Of a DNA stretch of 64,000 nucleotides, positions 1 to 9,674 are shown in pieces. Every line of letters starts with the position of its first letter. Position 1 is the first letter of the stretch. The stretch spans positions 23,097 through 87,096 of the forward strand of contig JACCGJ010018503.1 of NCBI GenBank assembly GCA_013407085.1, written 5' to 3'. This stretch comes from Atriophallophorus winterbourni. Taxonomy: Eukaryota > Platyhelminthes > Trematoda > Plagiorchiida > Microphallidae. The notes under the pieces are model-generated. The model was not told where the DNA came from. It searched no databases and saw nothing but the letters and a program-made list of their open reading frames with translations. Position numbers and translations under genes: made by a program.

Positions 1-1305
1 TCGGTATAAGAAGCTAAGAGATTGTACATACCGCAAGGTAGTTTGAGCGGTGGGTCTAATAAGCTGAGAAAGAAATGTTGGAGCTTCTAAAACCTTAGAA
101 AAATTCACATTTGCATTTAACTTGAACAAGAAATTACTTTTTGTGGCATTTGGATAGGTAGGGTGTCAAATCGGCTCACTGCTACTAACCATATCCTCCG
201 TAGCAGGGTCAATTGAAACCGCGTGAGTACGGACTTCCGATACTAGGATCTGTTTAAATATTATGTCCGTCATTGTATCATGAATTTGTTTGATAAATTG
301 GGCTCATGTATTTCGCTTTAGTTTTGGGCGTCAAATAGGGTGTCATTTTTGTTTTATAGAGAAAATTCGGACGACCGTTTAGTTAACTCAATTCTTTCTA
401 TTGTTATATGTCAGGTATCTATTGAATTTGCTTTGAAATAAAATCAATGATTCTTGAGTATTTTCGCTCCATTTTCTGCTGTTACGCTCTTATGAAATTG
501 AGGTTGCATGGTTATTTTTGATGTAACCGTTGTCAAATACAGTTTCATAATATATCCGAATCTTTGTTCTGAATTTGTTGAATTGAGAAACGGCTGATCT
601 ACGCGTCATTTACGTCTTGGATTATACAGATACTAAAAGTGTTTTGTGAAGAATTTGCTTTACATAAACTTTTGCATCCATTTTAGCACCGATATCATAG
701 ATGGGCACAGCCAACGGCTAACGAGTAAAAGGATCAACACACGTCAACATGCAGGAAAAAGCGCCACTGTCCACTTATTGACCGACGAGGTCCAATTGAA
801 CGTTCTGAAAGCGCTCCGTACCGAGTGAAAATACATCAAGGTAACTAAGGGTGTGCCGTTGGTCTTTGCTTTGTTGATAACGGATGCAACACTTTGTCCA
901 AAGGTCAATTTCCTTATGTATGTAGACCTACACAAATGACAACATATTATCTCTCGTATAGCATTTACTCCGGGATGTGATAAGACATATAGGTTCTGAA
1001 CAATGTTCGTCACAAATTTCAAGGGATTATTAGCCGACCCTTACCACTGTACATAACGCAAACGAGATTAGAGTTGGAAATTATAACAAAATACAGTGGA
1101 TTTGAAACCGAATGTGATGTAATGTATTGATTCAATACAGATTTTTTTGCTGCGTACGTGACAAACGTTCGAAGTAGATTATGGGCAGGTTGATGACACT
1201 TCACTTAATTCGATCGAAGTTAACCCCAAACTGTGTTTGACGAACCGAAAATGTATCAAATGTCGCTCTTAAGTTTGGAAAAATAATCTAACTGGCAGAT
1301 CTTGC
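1..1305 (-). mobile_element. Ty3/gypsy pol remnant: end of RNase H, linker and integrase (CsRn1-like)
   Basis: Read on the minus strand, this stretch follows a Ty3/gypsy polyprotein in the order RNase H end, linker, integrase. Near 1240-1300 is a QLDYFSKLKSD-like string matching the usual end of gypsy RNase H. Around 969-983 is LSHPG, from the zinc-binding N-terminus of gypsy integrase. Around 670-745 is CVDPFTR followed by a stop and PLAVPI, the start of the integrase core (normally VDRFTRWP). Several frameshifts and stops break it. From about 430 down to 1 the match becomes weak (a RKWSEN string and an RPTAQ string) and I only infer integrase C-terminus. The RT part of the same element lies at 4036-5455; the CR1 copy at 1307-4035 separates them. 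Family assignment is from recognised motifs, not an alignment. Confidence 0.62.
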
Positions 1306-1306
1306 G

Positions 1307-4035
1307 GGGTGAATTCAATTCAATTCAATTTATTGGTCTAAATAGCATATAGCATTACAAAAACCACAGAATAATATGGGAATTACGAATAACATTGCTA
1401 GTAAAAGCGGGATTTGTTTTCCTACAGAGCATTTCAGGAATCAGCTTACAATCCATAGGGCAGGAACTGTTTTCAGTCGGTTGGATGGCACATGTGAATC
1501 CATGGTATCAAGATGCATGACTTAATTCGATGCATGGGTTCAAAGTTCAAAGCTTTTATGTTGTAGAATATACAGATTCAAAGTTTGGATTGGTTGACTT
1601 GAAGTTGTCCAAGTTCGATTTGAATATATCCAAGTTTGGTGAATGTGCAACATTACAGGGTATGGAGTTCCGGGAAAAACATACACGTACAGCATAAAAA
1701 TACCTTCGACAGTTGAGTCTCGAGTAGGGAATACGTACTGTTACTCATAATTCCGACTGGTTCGCGGTGGTAGTCGTGTGAATAGTTTATTCAGGGGATG
1801 GTTGAGGGTAAGCAATATATTGAACATAAGACTCAAATCAAATCTAAGTCGACGGTAGCGAGAGTCTAAGAGCTTGAGACTTGTAATACGATCTTCGTGT
1901 TGTTTCTGCTTTAAACCGCGTTTGAGCTTGGTGGTCCGATGATATATTCTCTGCAAGAGGCTGATGTCATTCTGTAGCCAGGGTGACCAAACCTGAACCG
2001 CATACTCCATGGTTGGCATGAAATACGTATTATTTATTTAATTAACAGTTTGCTTCGTGAAACTCCCGAGCACGCGTTTTAGCAGAAGCAGTATTTTTGA
2101 CGTCTTTTCATAGACAGCTGTGTCGTTATGTGACGGTTTCAAAGTGCTGCTCACCCACACACCCAAGTCCTTGTCGGTGCTTTCAAGAATATGGGAACCA
2201 AGAGTGTAAGCGAACACAAAATGTCTTCCAACAGTCAATACCTTGCATTTTCTGTCATTGAATGTGAGTTCATTTTTAATTGACCAGTCCTGTAAAGAAT
2301 CAAGGTCCAGCTGAAGCTGTCTGCAATCCTTCGTTGTGCGTACTTGTGTCCACTTTTTGATGTAATCCGCAAATAACAAGATTTTGAAACGAACATTTTT
2401 AGGTTAGTTGTTACTGCAACGGGTCGAGACAAAGCACCATCAACCCATACTCGAATGACACGGTCGCGGACTAGTAATGAACCCTTGATGCCGCATTGCT
2501 CCATTTTTTGTATTAACAGACTGTGGTTCACACGATCGAATGCTTTTGGCATATCAAGATAACAATTGTGTATGGTGTAACCTTTATCTACAGCTTGTGT
2601 GCAGTCATCGAGGGCAAGCAGAAGGTTTGGAATCCAAGAGTGTCTTTTTCTGAAGCCGTGTTGTTCGACTGCGAGCGAGCAATTGTCTTCAAGATGTTTT
2701 GTGACGCTGTTTGCTACGAGGCGCTCCATCACTTTAGAGATCACCGGTAGTTGTGTTACTGGTCGATAGTTTAATACTTCGGAACGGTTTCCTCCTTTGT
2801 AGATGGGGTAATGACGCCACTCTTTCAATCACAGGGAACGAAACTTTTGGTTAAAGAGATGCTAAACAAGTGGGTGAGGGGCGTACACAAAGTATAAGCA
2901 CAATTTTTGAGAACCACCAGGGTAATTTCGTTAGCTTCGGCAGATTTGTTTGAGTTGAGATTCTGCGATGTGCGGAGGACACTGTACAACGTAACAGTTA
3001 GTTGTTGTAAAACGTTTTCGGGTGATATTAAGAAATTCAAGGAACAGGTACCGGTGTTTCTTGGGATAAAAACAGAGGAGAAGAAATGGGCTAGAACTTT
3101 GGCAGATTGAGATGCTGTGGTTGTTGTGCCATCACGCTTCATTAGAGCGGCAACCCCTGGTTTCACCATTGACCGGTTATTTATGATCTGATAGAGAATT
3201 TTGGGGTTTGATTCCATTTTATTGAGTAAATGGATTTGATAATTCAATTTTTCATGAACAACAAGGTTGTTTAACTTATTACTCAGCAAAAGGAATGTCA
3301 TCCAACACTCAACAGTGGTGTCATTTCGATGAGCTCGCTATGTAGCATTTCGCAAAGTCAACCATTTTCGTATTCGTCTTCTCAACTTAAACGTATATCC
3401 ATTTTTCACCTTTGGAACAAGATGAGACCGCATTTCAACGGCGAATTCAAGTTCGTTTATCATTCACTGCCATTGATCTTGCACGTTGTCGGACTCAAGT
3501 CCAGGCTCTGTGGCGGTATTAAGAGTAGTTTTAAGCTGTGAAAAGTCAATTTTTCTGATCACCTTGTTGACGTCACTTGTTCTGATTGCCTGGTAAATAT
3601 AATCAAACGTAATAACTGAGTGGTCACACAGTCCTATTGGAGCTTCATAAGTGAGACTTTCAATCACGTGCTCTTCATTTGTCAGTATCAAGTCCAAGAT
3701 AGACAGCGTATCAGTAACACGAAATCAGGTTGAAAATATGGTTGTAGAATAGAATTTCTCCCAGCAACTGTTGTTATAAAGCATTTAAGGAGATTTCTGG
3801 ATGAACTGAATTTCTCCTAAAGTTTGGCAGATTGATGTCTACGATCAGAAGAAGTCTGCAGCGGTATCTGGTAGCCGCTATGCGTATATTTGCAAGTAAT
3901 GCTGAATTTTTAACTTCGTCCCCTGAGGGCGAATGCTTAATTACGCCGACAATGCATTTTTCTCCTGCTGTTACATTCAGCAAACGCCATAATGTTTCTT
4001 ATATTTGTAAGTCATCATCAGTGATATCTTGGCAG
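1307..4035 (-). mobile_element. CR1-type LINE copy, 5'-truncated in the endonuclease, inserted in Ty3/gypsy
   Basis: On the minus strand it runs from the endonuclease C-terminal half to the 3' tail. Endonuclease traces are VGVIKHSPS and IVDINLPN (3774-3983; the GDFN motif has become VDIN) and LCDHSVITFDY (3464-3697, the SDH region). A linker follows at 2825-3301. Reverse transcriptase (2235-2828) shows YKGGNRSEVLNYRPVTQLPV, EQHGFRKRHS and AFDRVNHS. The block holding the GVPQGSVLGP motif is deleted, and the catalytic FADD reads FADY (2345-2380), so this copy cannot encode an active enzyme. The C-terminal region is at 1741-2379. The 3' end at about 1307-1340 has AATTG repeats after the family's typical trailer (TTTAGACCAATAAATTG). 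Frames are broken throughout. Confidence 0.85.
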
Positions 4036-4862
4036 AGCAATCTCGGATTGTGGTAAAGTTCAAAGATCCGATGTCGCTGTGAGTGCAAATGTCAACAGTT
4101 TTATATTCAGCTTACAATTTAAAGATACAAATTTCAAGCAGATGCCAAAAATAACGGATGGAATTGTATACTGCAAGCAGTTCTCGACCAAATGTACTAT
4201 ACTTTGTTTGAGCGCGTTAAGATCAATGTGAAAAAAGAGATAGATGTCTGGAAATGTTCTCAACATCTTTTAAAGTAATACGCGTACCAGCCTCGTTTCA
4301 CGCATCGGCATTTAGGGATAGTCGGTCACCAGTCTCCGTCTACATAAAAGTCATATTGGTTGCTTCATTGAGGGCAGTTTTTAGTGTCGCATAAGCTTTG
4401 TCTGAATTTGATTTCATAGAAATTCACGTTAATTACAGCAAGTTTATCTGTGAGCGTTTTAGCTAAACTCGCGCAATGTGTTTACAAGCGTATGCAGTAA
4501 TTGACGATGCCAAGCAACCAATGCAGCTGACGAATTGAGCTCGGGCTTAGGTAATCAAATATTACTGAAATATTTTTATTTGATGCCCTAATACCGGATG
4601 AGTCGATGTAATGACCCAAATGTCAAGGGATGGCACACCAAAAATGCACTTTGCATGATTAAATACTATACCATATTTTGAAAAGCGTTCGACGATGTAC
4701 GAAAATAAATGGCATGCTCTGCCGTTGTCGTGCTTGCGACCAAAACGTCATCTACACACTTAGACAAATGAGAATCCCTAAAATACCTGATTGATACATC
4801 TATGGATGGTTGAGTGGCGATCAGGAGACCAAGAAGCATTCGGACAACTTCAAACAATCTGA
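4036..4862 (-). mobile_element. Ty3/gypsy pol remnant: RT palm and RNase H
   Basis: Minus-strand continuation of the gypsy element. Around 4666-4862 it reads LFEVVRMLLGLLI, matching the FEFVRMPFGL motif, then KCVDDVLVAST, matching the YIDDVLVAS catalytic box (one Asp pair is kept, Tyr-Ile is changed). At 4590-4680 is YGIVFNHAKCIFGVPSLD, a typical gypsy RT string. At 4400-4560 is SSIRQLHWLLGIVNY, the connection domain. At 4040-4280 a degraded RNase H ends with LLTFALTATSDL. The next RNase H residues (QLDY) lie on the far side of the CR1 copy at 1307-4035, so that copy split this gene. Stops and shifts make it a pseudogene. Confidence 0.8.
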
Positions 4863-5171
4863 AAGGGGTCGTGACCGCCTACTTTTTTTATTGTGTACGT
4901 GTCTGTTTCCTTTGGAATTCCCTCCCCGAAACTCTTGTCATCTCTCCCAGCATCTAAACGTTTATTCGAAATTTGGATACTTATTTGTTGCATAACGATT
5001 CGACCACACCTGCGTATTGACTCATGGTAACTATACAACTTGACTATACTTGTTTATTACATGTTTATTTTATACCTATTTCCTGAACGAATATTTACTA
5101 TGATATGGTAAATGTGAAGCTATGTGCTTTTTGTGACCGTAAATTCTTGAATCTTGAATCTTGAATCTTTT
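4863..5171 (+). mobile_element. CR1-type LINE 3' end, very 5'-truncated
   Basis: Plus-strand fragment holding only the last part of the reverse transcriptase ORF and the 3' trailer. Out-of-frame pieces read LEFPPRNSCHLSQ (the LWNSLPETL region) and HNDSTTPAY before a stop, followed by the trailer with GTGCTTTTTGTGACCGTAAA and three or more TTGAATC tandem units near 5146-5171. It sits inside the gypsy RT: the gypsy frame resumes on both sides (LFEVVRM at 4862; VRAYHH followed by ITVA just above 5172). It is therefore younger than the gypsy insertion. Confidence 0.8.
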
Positions 5172-5455
5172 GAAATGTCAGTTTATGCAACAGTAATATG
5201 ATGGTACGCACGAACCAAGTATAGCTGCGAAAAGATGGTTTTTTCATTAAATGATGTTTTAAAATGGTGAAAATGGAGGGATGGGATACCTATTCGGGAC
5301 GGTGATTCCGTTGAGTGCACGATAGTTACAGCAAGGCGTATCCGTCCGAATCATTTTACAATATGGAGTAGAGTAGCCCATGGATAAGTTGAGCAAAAGA
5401 TGATGCCAAGTTCCATCATGTACTCAAACTTACGATATTTCACGTAAATTCAATG
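5172..5455 (-). mobile_element. Ty3/gypsy pol remnant: N-terminal RT
   Basis: The minus strand reads, from high to low coordinate, KFEYMMELGII, then PWATPLHIVKNDSDGYACC and NYRALNGITVPNRYPIP, then KTIFSQLYLVRAYHH. These match the well-known gypsy RT blocks EFEYMLELGIIRPS, SPWASPLHMV, DYRALNNVTVPDRYPIP and KTIFSKIDLVRAYHQI. Small shifts and a stop break it. At its upstream side (5456) the 3' end of another CR1 copy begins, so the N-terminal Gag-protease part is missing here; a Gag-protease piece of a similar element is found at 14400-14965. Confidence 0.85.
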
Positions 5456-6105
5456 GTTTTAATGGTCTAAATACCAAATAACTTACTGTAACCATAGATT
5501 AAAAATATCAAGTTTGCATTAAGAACAAAGTTGTTTCGAAATGTGTTGAAATTTAACATATGAACTGTGTAGCGATGTTGGATTTGGTTAAGGTATACTT
5601 GTCATGTTCGGCCTTGAACATGTTCGCGCTTGATGAACAAATGTTGTGTGGGGACAGAGAAGAAATTTCGACAATTTGATTTAAAATACGGAATGCTTAA
5701 TTTGTAGCAATGCGATCTGGTACCACGTGCTCCTTGCTGAGTAAACAGGCGCTCGAATGGGTGATTCACTCTATGCAGAGTGTTGAAATGAAGGAAGAAA
5801 TCAGAACAAATCACCACTGATACGGCGGTACGAAAAGTTAAATTGGTTCATGGTTGGTATCCTCTCTCCAATATGGCCTGTTTAAAAGTCCGGTCACCAG
5901 CTTTGTATCGCGGTTGCATACACGTTGCAACAAAGCCATGTACTTATGTAACCACATAGACCATGCTTGATCAGCATACACAATTGTTGGCTGAATATAG
6001 GTGTCAATTACCTGTGGGAGTACCTGCTTTGTGAAACTACCGAAGATCCTTCTGAGCAGTGCCAATAATTTACAGGATTTTTTGTGTATCACAGAAAACT
6101 AGGGT
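5456..6105 (-). mobile_element. CR1-type LINE copy, 3' third of RT and trailer
   Basis: Minus-strand fragment. 5838-6092 encodes KLLALLRRIFGSFTKQVLPQ and LLQRVCNRDTKLVTGL, the C-terminal thumb-like region of CR1 RT. 5602-5817 continues in another frame with LHRVNHPFERLFTQQ. The trailer at 5456-5530 has the family's GGTCTAAATA/ACCATAG end seen at 1320, 22260 and 23215. The 5' end is lost near 6105. Confidence 0.8.
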
Positions 6106-6149
6106 AAACGAACACAGGAAACTAGTGGGAAAGCAACCCCGAAATCCCA

Positions 6150-6640
6150 GTGAATATCAATCACTTATTCGGGATTCTGCCCTAGCTTTAACACGTGCTA
6201 TACACTGGACACAGCGTAGATCTTGATAACGTGGAAGTGATAAGACGGGGTGTGAAATCTTATAGGGAAAGACTTCACGCCGAGGCTGTTGAAATAACAA
6301 AGGCGGTGAACAAGGTGGATGGGGCGGATATTTCAACAATCTGGCGTTCGGTTCTGCAGCGGATAAGGATTAACGAACATAACACCTGATGCGCACATGG
6401 TTAAGTAGGCAGTGTGTCAGCAGACGCTGTTTACACCTGTACACTTAATACACAATTAAGGATGAACACAGCAATCATGGGGTGTGATCAATTATCGTGA
6501 TCTCCCCTGTCTAGCTTAGAGAACTCAAGATTGCTCAAGAAAATGCCATTTGAACCTGAACACTGTTCGTACCGACACACTTGGTCTGACGAAGCTTCTG
6601 TGTTCCGAAGCGAAACGTTACCAAAAACTTGCTATAACTG
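6150..6640 (+). mobile_element. Penelope-like element, 3' end with GIY-YIG C-terminus
   Basis: The frame at 6195-6389 reads TGHSVDLDNVEVIRRGVKSY, then ERLHAEAVEI and VDGADISTIWRSVL before a stop. This is the usual C-terminal end of Penelope-like proteins after the GIY-YIG nuclease (TGH..D..NV.VL..G, then ERL.AEA.EI, then a short W motif). About 190 bp downstream is a hammerhead-like RNA at 6581-6624, where Penelope terminal repeats carry small hammerheads. The RT part is absent. The longer ORF over 6550-6873 only reflects the non-coding terminal repeat. Confidence 0.7.
6581..6624 (+). ncRNA. Small hammerhead ribozyme of Penelope type (candidate)
   Basis: The strand reads stem I TTGGT, core CTGACGA, one extra A, stem II GCTTC/GAAGC with an 8-nt loop, GAAA, self-complementary ACGT in place of a stem III hairpin, then a U and the returning stem I ACCAA. 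Stem I (5 bp) and stem II (5 bp) pair perfectly. Predicted cleavage is between 6619 and 6620. Small hammerheads lacking a proper stem III and working as dimers are known from Penelope-like elements. The extra A after the core is the only deviation I see. Confidence 0.72.
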
Positions 6641-7900
6641 ATTCATCGCAAACTTTATTTTCAGAGCATGCTGTGCTAACAACCGATGAAAAACTTACTA
6701 CTTGCCAGTCCGAAAGGTCCATTTCGTCGTGTTCAGTTGAATTCTTTGTCGTGGGTTTTGATTTATTCCGGACCGATTTTTCGGTTACACTTCCTCTGGT
6801 GACGGTCGTCGGTAAATCATATCTCCTCCTCTACGGTTCTTTCAATCACTGGGAAAATGAAACATATTTGTAATGGATACTTTTTCCTTACGTAAGTGCT
6901 AATTGAACCAGAATTACGTTACGGATATCAGGAGTGATAAATATTTTGCATGTAGCTCGATTGGCTAGGGTAATTTATCTGTCAAACATTGTACATTTTT
7001 GTACAAACATTTCAAGTTTAATCTAGAAAAGAGTGTTAGATGATGAGTATTTGAGGAGCTAAGTTGAGTGAGTGTCAAAGATGACGGGGCTCATGTTAGT
7101 GGGTATATTACATCGCCAAATCAGATAGAATTGGATTATTTTTCACGGCTTCGCCATGCTCAGTACCAAGATGTGCAGCAAGTTTTACGGCAACTTCGGG
7201 TTTCCGGTGTTTATTGATAATGTTTATTTTTCGTGGAAGTTCGCATCTATAATGGGTCCAATTGATCAGCTATTTTGTGGTTTATATTGCTAGTTTGATA
7301 GGTCGTATACACTTACTTTCATAATTCAGAAACTTCGGGATTCTGAATGTGTCAATAACCGCTGCATTACTGGTTTGAATAGCATCATCAATGAATCGCC
7401 ATTCTTGCATATCGTGGATGGATTTACACTTTGAATCTGAACCAGTGGCAGTTTCTGGGACATTTAAGAGAATGATTCTGCGCTTTTTGCAATCATTCTG
7501 TTTGGTTTTATTCCTTTTCGGTGGCGATTTTATCCGCTTTTATTAGGTAAAATCAACAAATACACTAGGTGTTTTTTAGTCCTACGATCGCATAACATTT
7601 ATGTCGATAGAAGAATATATTTTAACTCGTCCTCATTTTGCACTACAAGTTTGAGCAACCGCAGTAAATCTTGGTGTGACGCTTTGAAAGGAAGACCCCA
7701 GCGGATCAGCGAAACCGGATGGATGGCTTTTAGAATCATCCGAGTTCACAGTCAAAACCACTCGGTCAAGACATGCTTGTTACTATTAGAGAACAGCGTA
7801 TCGGTTCCTTAAGGCATATTGGTGCAGATAACACTAAGCGAAGCTGTCTAAACGTCTCTCGTCCAAAATTGTTTGAAATACTTTCGAAAACATGTAGCTA
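6641..7900. other. No recognised feature
   Basis: AT-rich DNA with no long ORF, no recognised protein motif and no repeat shared with the rest of the window that I could see. Confidence 0.4.
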
Positions 7901-7910
7901 AGTTACCGGA

Positions 7911-7996
7911 TTGTAGTTCATAGCTGTTCTCCGAGCTGGTATGGTTGATTGCGGATGTTTCATCGTCAAACTAGTTGACATCATCAGCGAAACTAC
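7911..7996 (-). repeat. Copy of an ~85-bp repeat, inverted relative to 13040-13116
   Basis: The sequence TTGTAGTTCATAGCTGTTC, then CTCCGAGCTGGTATGGTTGA, ending near ACATCATCAGCGAAA, is the reverse complement of 13040-13116 with a few differences and a small insertion. The two copies flank the CR1 copy at 8349-12587 and the foldback at 12588-13032. Identity of the repeat is unknown. Confidence 0.65.
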
Positions 7997-8348
7997 TGTT
8001 GACATTTTTGACGCGCTGTGCGGACGCATATATTTGTGCTCTCATACTTTTGGATTTATTTCTTCACTTTTTTGTCTGAACTGGACCGTTCATATATCAT
8101 TGAACTCGTCTCAATTCGCTCTTTCGTAATATACTCATTCCAACTTCGAGCAAGGAGATTTCTTGAAAATTCAAATTTTCAAGTTTTAACCCAATTTTAC
8201 CGACGCGTGCAATACCCTTGGCGATTCAGAATATTGTTCCTGTTCGAATGCTGTTGAGAGGATCACATCATCTAGAATTTGACTGATAGTTTTTTCAACA
8301 CTATCAGATCGCTAAGTGCACTGACTCATCACTCGTTGGATTGTAACA

Positions 8349-9654
8349 ATGACGCGAAGGATGACCTCGATGACCCAGATCAAGAAGGCAGCACGTGATG
8401 TGTGTCAAATCTGTAACAAAGGGGTAAGCGTCAAATCCAACGTTGTTAAATGTTTTGGCTGTTTGGGTAAAATACATACTAAATGTGAGAAAGCCCTAAC
8501 GAAATAAGTGATATGTGATATGATATCGATACGACTACAAATCCTCTCCACGAGGCAAAGCTGGAATCTCGAATAGAGATTTTGGAAAATTGCTATCGAA
8601 AACTTGAGGAAACATTTAAACCGCTTTTGGTAGATACACTTGCCAACGCAATTCGACCCGAAATAAATGTTGCTCAAGACAAAAAGGAAAAGGAAATTAC
8701 ACCAATAACTGCTCCCTTAACTGAATGCGTTGATAGCTCATCCGAAGGTAATAAAGATGGACCTACTGAACCCTGTTTACCTAGGTCCTCATCTAGTAAA
8801 ATTGTGAAAACTTTGTCCAGGACTCGCCGTCGTCTAGTTGCTAGATCCGAGCCTCCCAAAAGAGCAATATTACCGCTCATTCTACTAAGACAGATATCGC
8901 TCTCAGTGTAATCTGCACAAATATCCCGGAATCGACAGATTCACTTTTTTCAGCAAGAAAAGCACATGAGCTCAATGAATGGGCTAAGCTCTGTACACAC
9001 ATGGGCTTGAAAGCTTTGGTGCCTACATTGATGACGCGCTTAACCCGGCATAAAGACTCCCCTCACGTAGACCGGCCGCGCCTATTAAGGGTGACATTGC
9101 GAAATAAATCTGAAATGGAAGAAGTCATCCTCAATACGTATCTACTCAGTGCTTGTCCCGGTTTGACCTGCCGAGTACAAGCCGACATACCCTGGTGCGA
9201 AAGGATAGATCAATCCACTTGTCGGGACCAGTCTACTTCACGCAGTTTAATATTCCTCGGTTTCCCCGAAAATGTTGATGTAGTAACAGCATCGGAATCA
9301 AAGCAACATGATCTGAAGCAATGGTTATACATTGCTGATACTATTGGATCTCGTGATTTTATTGTCGTAGACACTTTTAGAATACCGAGATCCTCTAACT
9401 ACAGAGGCAATGGGCCTAGGCCCCTGAAAATCACTTTTCTAACGACTGAAATGGCTATCGCTATGAATATCGAATGGAAATCAAACCGCTCAAAACTTCC
9501 ACCAGACGTGAGACTAAGCGTGCCCAAGCGTGTTCCCTCATTGAAACACAGAGAACCATCGCAACCACAGCCTGATTGCAATCTTGTTACTGACAGTCAA
9601 AATGTTACCCCAAAAAACGAAAAGGGTCCGGCTCATCGCGAGTCAGACCAATAG
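8349..9654 (+). pseudogene. CR1-type LINE ORF1 (zinc finger, coiled coil, RNA-binding domain), broken
   Basis: An ATG at 8349 opens a frame whose start encodes a PHD-like metal-binding pattern, CQIC, then CFGC, then IHTKC, ending at a stop at 8505. The protein continues in another frame with EILENCYRKLEETFKPLL (8575-8640, probably coiled coil). The last part, 9001-9654, is a long open frame with RPRLLRVTLRN, LIFLGFPENVD and FIVVDTFRIPRSSNY, which looks like an RRM-type RNA-binding domain of LINE ORF1 proteins. ORF1 proteins bind the element's RNA. The stop at 9654 is followed directly by ORF2. The same finger recurs at 17165-17420, 40578-40784, 44270-44470 and 48690-48850. Confidence 0.75.
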
Positions 9655-9674
9655 CTACAGTACACGATCCGACA

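Noticed and set aside
1..430. Integrase C-terminus and LTR of the gypsy element
   Set aside because: Only weak text similarity; included at low weight in the integrase remnant, but no LTR boundary is supported.
6550..6873. 107-codon ORF on the plus strand
   Set aside because: It runs through the non-coding Penelope terminal repeat with the hammerhead and has no recognisable protein content.
7650..7960. Possible LINE RT fragment on the minus strand (NYNPVT-like string)
   Set aside because: A single short match resembling NYRPVS with nothing convincing on either side.
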